64,000 nt of DNA, from contig NZ_JALGQH010000010.1 of NCBI RefSeq assembly GCF_022810305.1, forward strand, positions 96,285 to 160,284, given 5' to 3'. Origin of the DNA: Rhodococcus sp. ARC_M6. Its GTDB lineage: Bacteria > Actinomycetota > Actinomycetes > Mycobacteriales > Mycobacteriaceae. How positions within the stretch are numbered: position 1 is the stretch's first letter; the number at the start of each line of letters is the position of its first letter. The position numbers and the translations under genes are program-made. Below, in pieces: positions 35,696-47,342 of the stretch. The notes beneath the pieces are model-generated. The model saw only the letters and a program-made list of their open reading frames with translations. It was not told the DNA's origin and ran no database searches.

Positions 35696-36694
35696 TCAGG
35701 CACCGGCCGGACGGCGATACTCGAGGTAGGTGCGCCCGAAGGCACCCGCGATGATCCCCGCTCCGCGAGCTGCGATTCGGATGCCGTGTGCGCGGTGGCG
35801 GGGATTTCGGCCCAGCGCACCCAGAGCGGCTCGGGCAGTTCCACCCGCGACTCTGGTCGATCCGGCCAGCAGGAGGGCTGCGCGTAGCTTCGTGGTTCGT
35901 TTACTGCCGGAGACGAGGGCTAATTCCGTACGTGCCCAAGAGTTTCCGATTCGATAGCGTCGTCGGATCACCCAGTCGCGGGTGGCCCGTTCTGCTGGAA
36001 CCACATCGGTCACGACCGCCTCGTCGCACCACGCCAGGGTGAAACCGGCCCCGGTGTATCGACGAGTGAACAGGCTGTCGGATCCTCCACTTGCGCTGAA
36101 ACTCTCGTCGAATTCCAGTGAGATGGAGCGAACCAGGCGTAGATCGACGAGCAGGTTGTTGGTCGCCGCTACGCGTACTTCGGTGCCGGTGGGTAGGCGT
36201 CGGCGATCGAAGAAACCGCCGTCGGCGATCCACGGATCGAGTGGCGCCGCAAAGGTTGACACGACCGGGCCGACGACTCCGTCGGCGCCGGTGCGTAGCC
36301 GAGTTGCCAGCAGCGACGTGAGCCAGCCGGGTGTCGGGCGCTCGTCGTCGTCGATGAACACGAGGAGATCGAAGTCGGCGGATTCGGCGAGCGCCCGGTT
36401 GCGTGCGGCTGCGATGCCGGGAGTTGGTTCGTGCACGTAGGTGATGCCGTCGCCGAATTCGATTGCGGTGTCTCGACCGCCGCCCTCAGGGTCGTTGTCG
36501 ATGACGAGGACAGTGGGTTGCCGAACCCCGAATGCCTCCCCAGCCTCGAAGCTATGTTTCAGCAACTCAGGAAGTAGCTCGCGTAGGTCATCTGGGCGCC
36601 GGAACGTCAAGACGGCCACGACGATTGATAAATCGGACAAACGTTCCTTGGCTGTGGTGACGGTGTTCGGGATGTCACGGCCTTTGCTGTTCAC
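35696..36694 (-). CDS. GT2-family glycosyltransferase
   Basis: 332 residues from a GTG at 36694; a TTG at 36736 is an alternative without a better ribosome site. The GT-A fold is clear: VVAVLTFRRPDDLRELL, VLVIDNDPEGGG, the metal-binding LVFIDDDERP (DxD) and a GGSDSLFTRR segment. C-terminal hydrophobic stretches suggest membrane association. It probably adds one sugar of the repeat unit. It is first gene of a two-gene operon with the Wzx-Wzz fusion. Confidence 0.9.
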   Translation of the reverse strand: MNSKGRDIPNTVTTAKERLSDLSIVVAVLTFRRPDDLRELLPELLKHSFEAGEAFGVRQPTVLVIDNDPEGGGRDTAIEFGDGITYVHEPTPGIAAARNRALAESADFDLLVFIDDDERPTPGWLTSLLATRLRTGADGVVGPVVSTFAAPLDPWIADGGFFDRRRLPTGTEVRVAATNNLLVDLRLVRSISLEFDESFSASGGSDSLFTRRYTGAGFTLAWCDEAVVTDVVPAERATRDWVIRRRYRIGNSWARTELALVSGSKRTTKLRAALLLAGSTRVAGGTARAALGALGRNPRHRAHGIRIAARGAGIIAGAFGRTYLEYRRPAGA

Positions 36695-36769
36695 CCCCGA
36701 TACGATAGCGCTTTGTGTTTGCTGAAATGTGACCAAGGCACTGATGGTGCAAGATGGGGAGTTTCGAGA

Positions 36770-37657
36770 ATGCTACGGAGAATGCATCCGAAGAGGACAA
36801 TTCGTGCGATGGGACTTGCTCTCGTCACATTGCTCACGGCCGGAGGGATGGTGGCTGGTCGGCCGGGCGACGCTGAAGCGGTTGTGCCCACTATCTTCGG
36901 CCTACCTGCAGAGACGCCGTTGCGTGTGCACAATGGAGACCTGACGATTCGGACACCGGGCACAGTGATCGAGAACCTCGATATCCGAGGTTTTGTCAGA
37001 GTCGAGGCCAGCAACGTGACCATTCGACGGTCCATCGTCCGAGGGCGTGACCCGCAGCGGACCAATCAGGCGCTGGTCGCGGCCTATGGTGACCATCGGA
37101 ATTTTCGGATCGAGGATACGACGCTGAAGCCGTCGTCACCGTCTCCGTATGTCGACGGAATCAAGGGACGGAACTTCTCCGCCCGGCGGGTCGATATCTC
37201 GAAAGTCGTCGATTCGGTGGTGATTTTCGGGGACAACGTCGACTTCGGATACAGCTGGCTGCACGACAATTTGCACTATTCGCCCTGGCCACAGCAGTGG
37301 GACAACCAGACGCACGATGACAACGTGCAGATCGAGGGTGGCAGAAATATCTCCGTGCACAACAGTCGGTTGGACGGTGCACACAACGCTGCGGTGATGA
37401 TCACGCAGAACTACGCGCGTGGCGTGAACATACAGATCAACGACAACATCATTTCCGGTGGTCAGTGTGGGATCAATGTCGACGAGAAGGGGCGGGGCCC
37501 GATCGGACTGTCGATCAAGAACAACAGGTTCGGCAAGACCGGAATCCCGGATTGTGGGATTCTCGCGCCCAAAACGTCCGTTGGCGATTGGACGATGAAT
37601 TCGTGGGTTGCCACCGGCAATTCTGTCCGAGTTCGCAATCCGCGAAAAAAGAAGTAA
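36770..37657 (+). CDS. Secreted right-handed parallel beta-helix protein
   Basis: 295 residues from the ATG at 36770 with a GGGGAG box. A signal peptide (MLRRMHPKRTIRAMG then a hydrophobic core ending near residue 35) precedes repeating beta-helix rungs: VIENLDIRGFVRVEASNVT, NFRIEDTTLK, NISVHNSRLDG, INDNIISGG, LSIKNNRF. The fold is shared by polysaccharide lyases, hydrolases and epimerases. Conserved Asp/His/Trp patches (WLHDNLHYSPW, HDDNVQIEGG) could line a glycan-binding or active groove. No specific enzyme family is recognised. Context suggests it handles the locus polysaccharide outside the cell. Confidence 0.82.
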   Translation: MLRRMHPKRTIRAMGLALVTLLTAGGMVAGRPGDAEAVVPTIFGLPAETPLRVHNGDLTIRTPGTVIENLDIRGFVRVEASNVTIRRSIVRGRDPQRTNQALVAAYGDHRNFRIEDTTLKPSSPSPYVDGIKGRNFSARRVDISKVVDSVVIFGDNVDFGYSWLHDNLHYSPWPQQWDNQTHDDNVQIEGGRNISVHNSRLDGAHNAAVMITQNYARGVNIQINDNIISGGQCGINVDEKGRGPIGLSIKNNRFGKTGIPDCGILAPKTSVGDWTMNSWVATGNSVRVRNPRKKK

Positions 37658-37752
37658 CTTGTTGGTTGCTGGCAGTGATTCTGCCCGTGGATCCAACACG
37701 CGTCGGGGGGGAATGAACCCGTGTGTGTTCCACCTTGCAACCGGGAGTACGA

Positions 37753-40700
37753 ATGACCGAAATCGTTGGCACGCGCGTCGTCGGACATCAGGACCGCTGG
37801 CGTAGATGGCGTCAGGTGGCCGCGGCGTGCGTTTCGGGGGTGACAGCTCTGGCTGTCGTGGGATCGCTGACAGTCGGCACAGCAACCGCCGACACTGTGC
37901 CCGTCGACCCCTCGACGCCGGCAACGGTGTCCTCGGATCCACTACCTACCGTCCAGGTGGACGGCGTGGTGTGGGCGCAGATCGTCGTTGGCAACACGGT
38001 GTACGTGACGGGTAAATTCGCCAACGCCCGGCCGGCGGGGGCTGAGCCGGGCACAAACCTCATCCCGAGGTCGAACGCCCTGGCCTACGACCTCGAAACC
38101 GGAGAACTCAAGCCGTGGGCACCTACGCTCAACGGTCAGGGGCGTGCGCTCGAAGCGTCCACGGATGGCAAAACGGTCCTTGTCGGCGGTGATTTCACCA
38201 ATGTCGGTGGGGTCAAACGGTATCGGCTGGCTGCTCTTGATGCGGACAGTGGTGCGGTGAAACCCATGATGACGGCAGCACTGGACGCCGGTGTGCGTGC
38301 TCTCGAAGTCCGAGGCGACACGCTGTTCGTCGGCGGAATCTTCAATAGCGTTGGTGGACAAGCGCGTCAGAGGCTGGCGGCATTCGATGTCGGAACGGGT
38401 GCGGTTTTGCCGTGGGCACCCAGTGCCAACGCTGAAGTGTTGGCCATAACGGCGCCTCCGGGAAGTAACAAGGTTGTGGTCGGTGGACGCTTCACGACAC
38501 TGAACGGCGCAACCAACGTCGGCGTCGGCTCTCTCGACGCCATTTCGGCTGCGGCCATTTCGTTTCCCACCAACACGGTTGTGACTAATTCTGGTAGCAA
38601 CTCCGCGATCTACAGCTTGAGTAGCGATACCGGCACCGTGTATGGCACCGGCTATTCGTACGGGTCAGGAAATCTCGAGAGCGTTTTTGCCTCCGACGTT
38701 GCGACCGGGAATCTTCGATGGATCAGCGGGTGTCGGGGTGATACGTACTCCAACGTGACGATCGGCGACGTGATGTACATCGCCGGCCATCCGCACGACT
38801 GCAGTCAGATCGGTGGCCAACCGCAGACCACTCCGTGGAGTTACCAGTGGACGTTGGCATTTCGCACGAACACGACAGGAGCGGTCAACTCGAGCGGCAA
38901 CTTCCTCGGCAAGCCGGCCCCGGAGATACTTCACTGGTTGCCGTCGTTGGCGCCGGGCACCTTCACCGGCCAGAATCAGGCAGGCTGGTCGATCGCAGGC
39001 AACGATCGATACATCGTTGTCGGCGGTGAGTTCCCGAAGGTCAATGGTGTTGCGCAACAGGGCCTTGTGCGGTTCGCTGTCAAACCGCTGTCGCCGAACG
39101 CGGAAAAGCCGGTCGGCTACGACGAGCTCACACCGACCTTTGCCGATGTAGGCCCCGGTGCGATCCGTGCGACGTGGAAGGCTGCCTGGGACCGTGACAA
39201 CAGCCATTTGACTTACGAGTTGCTTCGCGGCGCGGAACTGTCGACTACTACGGTTGTCGCGACCACGGCCAATGATGCTCAATGGTGGAATCGGGGACGG
39301 ATGGGTGTCACCGACACATCGGCGCCGCCCGGCTCGACCCAGACGTATCGGGTCCGGGTCACGGATGCGTACGGCAACAGCACGATCGGGCAGAGTGCGA
39401 CGGGTACGGTGCCGATGGGAAGTTCGGCGGCGAGCGAATACCAGCAGTTGATTGCCGCTGATGGCGCCAATCACTACTGGCGACTGGGTGAGGCGTCGGG
39501 GACCCGCGTGGCCGATTGGGCGGGTGATTCCGATCTGACTTTGGGAACTTCCAATCGCACTGTCGTCGGCGGCGCGATCGTCGGTGATCCGAACACTGCG
39601 ACGTCGTTCTCGTCCGGATCCACTACCGGTGGGCCGGCGCAGTTCGCGCCGCAGACCTTCAGTGCCGAGGCGTGGTTCAACACCACCACCCGTTCCGGTG
39701 GAAGGATCATCGGTTTCGGTACTGCGAACAATGTGAACGGCGGTGCCAACGATCGTAATGTGTACATGAACAATTCGGGCCAGTTGACGTTCGGTACGTA
39801 TGTGCTCGGAAACCGGACGGTGAACAGTCCGGCATCGTACAACGACGGCAAGTGGCATCACGTCGTAGCCACCATGGGGAGCGTCGGGCTGCGACTGTAT
39901 GTGGACGGTCAGCCGGTGGCCGAACGCACCGACACCAAACTGGGCGAGTACTACACCGCCGGGTACTGGCGGGTCGGCGGTGGCAACTTGGGCAATTGGC
40001 CGTCGGCTCCGAGTAGCCAGTATTTCGTGGGTGCGCTCGACGAGGTTGCGGTCTACAGCTCGGCGTTGAGTTCAAATGCGGTGCAAGAGCATTGGCGACG
40101 TGGGCAAGGAGTGGTAACGAACAAGCCGCCGGTGGCGTCCTTCACGGAGACGGTGAAGGATCTGTCAGTAGCCTTCGACGGCAGCGCTTCCAGTGATCCG
40201 GACGGAACCATTGCGTCGTACGAGTGGAACTTCGGTGACAATGCGACGGGTAACACGGCAAAGGTGGACCACACGTATGCGGCCGCAGGAACGTATACCG
40301 TCACCCTGACGGTCACGGACAGCTCCGGCGCGAAGAGCACTGTGACACATCCCGTTTCGGTCAAGGCCGTGACAACTCCGCCGGTTGGTGATATCGAGGT
40401 GGTCAAGGACGACTTCGGCAGGGAAACGGTATCGGGACTGGGCGAGGCGGAGCTCGGTGGAACGTGGTCGGTGTCCGGTGGCGGAGCCAAGGCCTCGGTG
40501 GACTCGGGTTCGGCCAAAGTGACGGTGCCGGCAGGTCGTTCGGCGACGATGTTGTTGCCTGCTGTCACTGCTGGTGATCTCGACGTGTCACATTCGATGT
40601 GGCTGGAAGCGATGCCGACCGGTGGCGGCGCGTATCTGTCGACACTGCTACGCAGTAGTGCTGCCGGCGATTACCGTTCGCGGGTAAGGATTCTCGCTGA

Positions 40701-41028
40701 CGGCTCGGTGCAGGTTTCCTTGACCAAGGTGGTGGCGGGTACTGAAACGGTACTCGGTTCGGTCGTGACACTGCCCGGCTTGACGTACACGGCAGGTAAG
40801 CACCTGCGGGTCCGTGCTCAGGTTCTCGGTTCGTCGCCGTCCACGCTGCAGGTAAAGGTGTGGGACGAGGATCTGGCAGAGCCTGCGGCGTGGACAAGAT
40901 CCGTGACCGATTCCACTGCAGGACTGCAGGAGACGGGTTCGACGGGCTTGGCTGTGTATATCTCGGGGTCGTCTACCGACCCTGTTGTGGCGCGGTTCGA
41001 CAACTTCGAGGCCGTAGAACCGGCCTAG
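37753..41028 (+). CDS. Large secreted multidomain protein: beta-propeller, LamG, PKD and C-terminal jelly roll
   Basis: 1091 residues from the ATG at 37753 with GGGAG upstream. After a long signal peptide (to about residue 47) comes a beta-propeller-like region (about 60-460) with repeated [10 protein letters not shown] and [10 protein letters not shown] segments. A fibronectin-like stretch follows, then a concanavalin/LamG domain (about 562-786, with HYWRLGE and FSAEAWFNT), a PKD domain (about 790-872, [10 protein letters not shown] and YEWNFGD) and a C-terminal beta-sandwich ending [10 protein letters not shown]. There is no sorting signal or transmembrane tail. It looks like an adhesive or glycan-binding surface protein of the capsule locus. 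Confidence 0.87.
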   Translation: MTEIVGTRVVGHQDRWRRWRQVAAACVSGVTALAVVGSLTVGTATADTVPVDPSTPATVSSDPLPTVQVDGVVWAQIVVGNTVYVTGKFANARPAGAEPGTNLIPRSNALAYDLETGELKPWAPTLNGQGRALEASTDGKTVLVGGDFTNVGGVKRYRLAALDADSGAVKPMMTAALDAGVRALEVRGDTLFVGGIFNSVGGQARQRLAAFDVGTGAVLPWAPSANAEVLAITAPPGSNKVVVGGRFTTLNGATNVGVGSLDAISAAAISFPTNTVVTNSGSNSAIYSLSSDTGTVYGTGYSYGSGNLESVFASDVATGNLRWISGCRGDTYSNVTIGDVMYIAGHPHDCSQIGGQPQTTPWSYQWTLAFRTNTTGAVNSSGNFLGKPAPEILHWLPSLAPGTFTGQNQAGWSIAGNDRYIVVGGEFPKVNGVAQQGLVRFAVKPLSPNAEKPVGYDELTPTFADVGPGAIRATWKAAWDRDNSHLTYELLRGAELSTTTVVATTANDAQWWNRGRMGVTDTSAPPGSTQTYRVRVTDAYGNSTIGQSATGTVPMGSSAASEYQQLIAADGANHYWRLGEASGTRVADWAGDSDLTLGTSNRTVVGGAIVGDPNTATSFSSGSTTGGPAQFAPQTFSAEAWFNTTTRSGGRIIGFGTANNVNGGANDRNVYMNNSGQLTFGTYVLGNRTVNSPASYNDGKWHHVVATMGSVGLRLYVDGQPVAERTDTKLGEYYTAGYWRVGGGNLGNWPSAPSSQYFVGALDEVAVYSSALSSNAVQEHWRRGQGVVTNKPPVASFTETVKDLSVAFDGSASSDPDGTIASYEWNFGDNATGNTAKVDHTYAAAGTYTVTLTVTDSSGAKSTVTHPVSVKAVTTPPVGDIEVVKDDFGRETVSGLGEAELGGTWSVSGGGAKASVDSGSAKVTVPAGRSATMLLPAVTAGDLDVSHSMWLEAMPTGGGAYLSTLLRSSAAGDYRSRVRILADGSVQVSLTKVVAGTETVLGSVVTLPGLTYTAGKHLRVRAQVLGSSPSTLQVKVWDEDLAEPAAWTRSVTDSTAGLQETGSTGLAVYISGSSTDPVVARFDNFEAVEPA

Positions 41029-41041
41029 ACATGGATGAGAC

Positions 41042-41080
41042 ATCGCCCGCCCATTCGGTAGGGGCGGGCGATGTCGTGTT
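41042..41080. terminator. Terminator between convergent secreted-protein genes
   Basis: ATCGCCCGCCC pairs with GGGCGGGCGAT around an ATTCGGTAG loop, then GTCGTGTTT; located 14 bp after the plus-strand stop and 10 bp from the end of the minus-strand gene. Confidence 0.8.
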
Positions 41081-41088
41081 TCGGGGGA

Positions 41089-42576
41089 TCAGGAGTAGGT
41101 GACGCGGATGTTGCGGAACGACGCCTGGGCATCGGTGCCGGAATAGTTGCGCGCCACTGTGAAGTAGTCGCCGGCTGCCGTGCGAGGTGCGGTGACGGAT
41201 GTAGATTCGGCCCCTTGTCCCGGATTATGTTCGACCGTAACAGAATTCGTATTTACGGTAATTCGTAGCGTCTGCCACTGGCCGACGGCCGACGCTTCTC
41301 CGATTGCCGCAGATTGCAGCGTGGAGAATCCGTTGTCTTCGGGAATGCTGCGCAATTCCACAGTCCCCGTGGACCGCAGAATGGCGAGCTGACCTTGGCC
41401 GGTTCCGGGGGCCACCTTGCCCAGTCGGTACATGGAATCGTCGTCGCGTCCGATGACGACCGCCAGGTGATCGGACGAGAGCGGTGGCGCCGCGCCGAAC
41501 TGTGCTTCGACGGTGATGACGTACGGGGCTGCGGGTACCGGGCACATCGACCCCATCGACAGAGATTGTGGAACTGTACTGTCGGCCAGCAGGATCGAGC
41601 CGTCCGGTCCCCATTCGGGTGCCGTGGACGATGAGATGCTGCCTGTCAGGTCGCCTGGTGCGATCCGCCCGGTGACAAAGGTGTCGTGTGGGCTCGGCTC
41701 GGCGGGGAGTGCCAGATAACTCCACGACGAGCACATGAACCCCTGCACTCCCGCCTTCGACAGGTACCGAAGCTGGGAGCGGCGGCTCACAGGCCACGCG
41801 ATCACCGGTTTCCCGGTCGCCACGGCGCTCTGGATCAAGGATTTGTGCAGTTCGGTCGGCGCACCGACGGCGGCCGACATTCCGATTGCGTCTGATCGGT
41901 CGGCGGCCTCCGCGATTTCAACTTCGGTTACCCCCGCATGGAGGTACGTCCAGATGGAGAGCCCAGCCGCGCGTGCGGCGGCCTCGCCTTCTCGGGCGGC
42001 GAACGGTTGCGTGAATACGGTGGCGTCGCCGAGCTGTTTCGAGGTGACGGCGTCGATGACATCGATGGTGGCTTCCGGGTTCTTGGACTCGACAAAGAGA
42101 ACAGCCCGCTTGCCGAGTCGGTCGAGAACCTCTGAGAACAAGGGAATTGGCTGCAAGCCCCAGTTCGGTCCGACCCAGCGGGTGAGATCGATGTGGCTCT
42201 TGCTCAGTTCGTCGTAGGTGACATCCGCAATGGTGATGTTCTGATCGCTCGTTTTGAGCAATGTCGGGTCCTGATGGCAGACGAGGATGCCGTCCCGGGT
42301 GCGGTGGACGACGATGCTTATCGCCTCGGCGCCGCGGTCGATGATTCGAGAATATGCGGCCAGGGTGTGCTCGGGCGCCTCGTCCCCGGCTCCGCGGTGA
42401 GCGATGAAGAACTTGTCGCGGGCCAGGAATTGTTGCGCCGGAGACTGGTTCGAGGCACTGGGGTCAGTACAGGCAGCCAGCGCGGATCCGCCCGCAATTC
42501 CCAACCCGAGGGCGGCGGCGACGCGGAATGCGCTGCGCCTGGACAGAGCGGTCTGCCGTGGTACCTCGGCCGCCAT
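41089..42576 (-). CDS. Degenerate glycerophosphodiester phosphodiesterase-like lipoprotein with C-terminal beta-sandwich
   Basis: 495 residues. A twin-arginine-like SRRSAFRV (12-19) and a lipobox ALAAC (Cys36) predict an exported lipoprotein. The GDPD barrel has HRGAG (His60), PEHT and the second catalytic His101 in VCHQD. The strand that should supply metal ligands Glu and Asp (I-E-x-D-V) reads ISIVV, with Ser87 and Val89 instead; only Glu163 of VESK remains. Residues from about 300 form a LamG/DUF1080-like sandwich ending FRNIRVTYS. It may be a binding protein or have altered chemistry. Last gene of the cytidylyltransferase operon, starting 1 bp after the lipoprotein stop. Confidence 0.83.
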   Translation of the reverse strand: MAAEVPRQTALSRRSAFRVAAALGLGIAGGSALAACTDPSASNQSPAQQFLARDKFFIAHRGAGDEAPEHTLAAYSRIIDRGAEAISIVVHRTRDGILVCHQDPTLLKTSDQNITIADVTYDELSKSHIDLTRWVGPNWGLQPIPLFSEVLDRLGKRAVLFVESKNPEATIDVIDAVTSKQLGDATVFTQPFAAREGEAAARAAGLSIWTYLHAGVTEVEIAEAADRSDAIGMSAAVGAPTELHKSLIQSAVATGKPVIAWPVSRRSQLRYLSKAGVQGFMCSSWSYLALPAEPSPHDTFVTGRIAPGDLTGSISSSTAPEWGPDGSILLADSTVPQSLSMGSMCPVPAAPYVITVEAQFGAAPPLSSDHLAVVIGRDDDSMYRLGKVAPGTGQGQLAILRSTGTVELRSIPEDNGFSTLQSAAIGEASAVGQWQTLRITVNTNSVTVEHNPGQGAESTSVTAPRTAAGDYFTVARNYSGTDAQASFRNIRVTYS

Positions 42577-42577
42577 G

Positions 42578-43129
42578 TCAGCGGGAGACGGCGATTACGT
42601 TCTGGGAATCGGTGTGGCCCACTTCGAATATCGTGGAATCACGCCCGTCCTCCGGAATCTGGAACACGTATGCACCCTGTCTGTGCTCGCCCGGAGCTAG
42701 TGATCCGCTGACCGGTGTGGCTGTGTCGGCTGCACCGGGTGCCGCCGGCAACCTGTCACCGTAGTAGGCCGTGACGGTCAAAGTATCCAGCGAGATATCC
42801 GTGGTGGCCTTGTTCACGAAGTCGAGTGTCACGCTCACGCCACTGCCGGCGATCTCGCCGGGTCCGTTGGCGACGAGCTCGAGCGGTTCGGTGCTCACTG
42901 CCGTGACCTCGAGTCCGTTGGAGAGTGGGCTCGGCTGTTCGATCGGCACGGGCGGGAGCGTGGAGATGCTCTCCGCCGGAGCGTCTGTGATGCCTGGCGG
43001 CGGCGGCGGGCCTGAGGCGCCGGCGGAGGCGTCGGAACATGCTGAGAGCAGGGTGATCGCCAGCAGGGCGGACATCCCGACCAAGCGAGACGAAGGCGCG
43101 AACCTGGAAATCCGTTGCGGTTTCCTCAT
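42578..43129 (-). CDS. Small conserved lipoprotein
   Basis: 183 residues from the ATG at 43129, which overlaps the upstream stop as ATGA. A signal peptide with lipobox LLSAC predicts a lipid-anchored extracytoplasmic protein. A Pro-rich stretch (GPPPPPG) is followed by a beta-rich domain (VSVTLDFVNKATTDISLDTLTVTAYYG), reminiscent of immunoglobulin-like domains of actinobacterial lipoproteins. I do not recognise a named family. Middle gene of the three-gene operon with the cytidylyltransferase and GDPD-like protein. Confidence 0.75.
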   Translation of the reverse strand: MRKPQRISRFAPSSRLVGMSALLAITLLSACSDASAGASGPPPPPGITDAPAESISTLPPVPIEQPSPLSNGLEVTAVSTEPLELVANGPGEIAGSGVSVTLDFVNKATTDISLDTLTVTAYYGDRLPAAPGAADTATPVSGSLAPGEHRQGAYVFQIPEDGRDSTIFEVGHTDSQNVIAVSR

Positions 43130-43575
43130 ATTTTGGTGCTCGGGTGACGCGAACTGACGGACATCTCGAGGGCTGCGCGGAGCAACGTGCTTGATGTGTC
43201 GAGGGTGTAGGGAAAATAGACCACCTCGACGCCGACGGCCGCGAATTCCCGCTCCAGTTCGAGGCCCTTCGGCGTTCCTCGCCAATCGTCTCCCTTGAAG
43301 ATCGCATCGAACCCCACATTGCGCCAGGTGTCGATCTTGTGTGGCTCGGTTTCGGCGATGGCCTCGTCGACGTAGTCGATGCTTGCGACGATCTCGATCC
43401 GCTCGGAGAGGGGAATTACAGGATTGCGGCCCTTGGCCAGGAACGCCATCTCGTCGGAGACGACGCCTGCGATCAGGTAGTCACATTGGCTTGCCGCGTG
43501 CTTGAGGATGTTGAGATGCCCGATGTGGAACATGTCGTACACACCGGGCGCGTAACCGATACGACGGGTCACCAT
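43126..43575 (-). CDS. Cytidylyltransferase-like nucleotidyltransferase (TagD-type)
   Basis: 149 residues from the ATG at 43575. The nucleotidyltransferase HxGH motif is HIGH (17-20, in GVYDMFHIGHLNIL); the KGDDWRGT segment and the C-terminal DTSSTLL (the RTxGISTT-like element) match glycerol-3-phosphate or ethanolamine-phosphate cytidylyltransferases. It should activate an alcohol-phosphate as a CDP-derivative. With a CDP-alcohol transferase at 27800, it suggests that phospho-alcohol chemistry belongs to this locus. It heads the operon with the lipoprotein and GDPD-like genes. Confidence 0.88.
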   Translation of the reverse strand: MVTRRIGYAPGVYDMFHIGHLNILKHAASQCDYLIAGVVSDEMAFLAKGRNPVIPLSERIEIVASIDYVDEAIAETEPHKIDTWRNVGFDAIFKGDDWRGTPKGLELEREFAAVGVEVVYFPYTLDTSSTLLRAALEMSVSSRHPSTKI

Positions 43576-43653
43576 CTGCTCCCTGCGTGAGGTTTGCTGG
43601 AGGTTCCAGCCGGTCGCTGTCTCATGGTTAACCAACTTCACTGTCATGGTCAC

Positions 43654-43813
43654 TGTAATGTTGCTGGAAACTGCAGCCTGTATGCGAGTTGCCTGGGCAA
43701 ATGTAGCTTATTTTGGTACATAGTAGAGAATGGCCGTAGATAATTTCGCATCTAGCAATTATCTCGCAACTTATGTCCGGTTTGGAAGCTAGTCAATTTC
43801 AGGGGGAGTCTGA
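43654..43813. promoter_or_regulatory. AT-rich divergent promoter region upstream of ugd
   Basis: This stretch is clearly more AT-rich than its surroundings. It contains an inverted repeat GATAATT (43739-43745) / AATTATC (43757-43763). It separates the cytidylyltransferase operon from ugd. No firm promoter boxes can be assigned. Confidence 0.4.
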
Positions 43814-45154
43814 GTGTTTGCGCGACGGATTGCTGTCGTCGGGACAGGGTATGTAGGACTTACGACGGGCGCGTGCCTGGCGTCGCTCGGACATCACGTG
43901 ATTTGTGCCGATGTCGACGAGGAAAAGATCCGGCGCCTGCGGGACGGGACGGTGGACATCCTCGAGCCCGGTCTGTCGGATCTGGTGGCAGAAGGCCTCG
44001 CTGCCGGACGTCTGTCGTTCACCGTCGGTGCGGCTGTCGCCGTCGCACAGCACACCGCTGGTGTCGAGGTGGTGTTCCTCTGTGTCCCCACTCCGATGGG
44101 GGTCGGTGGCGTAGCGGATCTGCGAGCCGTCGAAGCGGTGCTGGACGAGGTCCGCGACGCGCTGCCGGCTGGTTGTGTGATCGTGAACAAGTCCACTGTC
44201 CCGGTCGGGACGGCTATTCGAACCGCGGAGTTGCTAGGTCGCCCCGATGTGGCGGTCACCAGTAATCCGGAGTTCCTGCGAGAAGGTACTGCGGTTCGCG
44301 ACTTCCTCAACCCCGACCGGATCGTTGTCGGCAGCTCGGCGCAAGACGCCGCAGAACGCGTCGCGGCACTGTATTCCAAGTTGGGGGCCCCGACGGTGCT
44401 CACCGACTCGGCCAGCGCCGAATTGGTGAAGTATGCGGCCAATGGTTTTTTGGCGATGAAGTTGTCGTACGTCAATGCTGTCGCTGAACTGTGTGAACGA
44501 TTGGGCGCAGACATTCTGGATGTGACCGAAGGCATGAGCTACGACCGCAGGATCGGGCGTGAGTTCCTCGATCCGGGCCCGGGATGGGGCGGGTCGTGCC
44601 TCCCGAAGGACACCCAGGCGCTGCTTCAGGTGGCTGATGCCGCCGATTTCGAGTTCCGTCTCATGCGGGCGTCGATCGACACCAATACGCGTCAGCGTCA
44701 GCGGATGGTGGACAAGATTCGCCTGGCGATCACCGGCAGCCGGACCGGCTCCCTGAACCGTACGCGCGTGGCATTGCTCGGTCTGACGTTCAAGGCGGGT
44801 ACCAACGATCTTCGTGATTCCCCGGCGCTCATGATCGCTGCGTTGCTGAGGCAGGCCGGCGCTGAGCTGGTCGGATACGATCCAGCGATCCCCGCATCGA
44901 CGTCACACCCGGATTTGGTGGGCATCGAACTGGCCGCTGACGTGTATGCCGCCCTCTCCGAAGTCGATGCTGCCGTCGTACTGACCGAGTGGCCGGAGTT
45001 CCGCACCCTCGATTGGTCGAGGATCGCCGGCCTGATGCGTGCTCCGAGCGTGATCGACACTCGAAATCTGTTGGATGCGGACGTCATGGCGCGTGCAGGC
45101 CTGACGTGGACAGGAGTTGGCCGACGTCAGTCCGCAGATAACGCTTCCTGCTGA
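43814..45154 (+). CDS. ugd: UDP-glucose 6-dehydrogenase
   Basis: 446 residues from a GTG preceded by AGGGGGAG. The NAD-binding domain opens with IAVVGTGYVGLTTGACLA; VNKSTVPVGT and NPEFLREG follow; the catalytic Cys lies near residue 262 in GGSCLPKD; the C-terminal domain has LGLTFKAGTNDLRDSPAL. It oxidises UDP-glucose twice to UDP-glucuronate, so the polymer of this locus probably contains uronic acid or a derivative. A homologous GDP-mannose dehydrogenase function is less likely but cannot be excluded by motifs alone. Confidence 0.93.
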   Translation: MFARRIAVVGTGYVGLTTGACLASLGHHVICADVDEEKIRRLRDGTVDILEPGLSDLVAEGLAAGRLSFTVGAAVAVAQHTAGVEVVFLCVPTPMGVGGVADLRAVEAVLDEVRDALPAGCVIVNKSTVPVGTAIRTAELLGRPDVAVTSNPEFLREGTAVRDFLNPDRIVVGSSAQDAAERVAALYSKLGAPTVLTDSASAELVKYAANGFLAMKLSYVNAVAELCERLGADILDVTEGMSYDRRIGREFLDPGPGWGGSCLPKDTQALLQVADAADFEFRLMRASIDTNTRQRQRMVDKIRLAITGSRTGSLNRTRVALLGLTFKAGTNDLRDSPALMIAALLRQAGAELVGYDPAIPASTSHPDLVGIELAADVYAALSEVDAAVVLTEWPEFRTLDWSRIAGLMRAPSVIDTRNLLDADVMARAGLTWTGVGRRQSADNASC

Positions 45155-45201
45155 TTGCAGGATCGTGACCAGGGACTATCAAGATGCTCGCGTAGCTGTG
45201 A

Positions 45202-47219
<2,018 letters not shown>

Positions 47220-47282
47220 GTCAGCAATCCAAGCACCTCCGGGCGCTCGGAAGCGAGTTGGCGACCGTCCAGTTGTCGAGAA

Positions 47283-47333
47283 CACACCGAAGGCCCGGCA
47301 GTTTCACGGGGAAACTGCCGGGCCTTCGGTGTG
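47283..47333 (-). terminator. Long perfect hairpin after the Pro-rich membrane protein gene
   Basis: A perfect 23-bp inverted repeat (47283-47305 with 47311-47333) around a 5-base loop, 9 bp beyond the stop of the minus-strand gene and 64 bp before the next minus-strand start. The following T content is modest, so termination efficiency is uncertain. Confidence 0.75.
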
Positions 47334-47342
47334 TAGAACGGA

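Noticed and set aside
38665..39861. 398-codon open frame on the minus strand
   Set aside because: It is antisense to the propeller protein, Arg-rich, with no domain or ribosome site.
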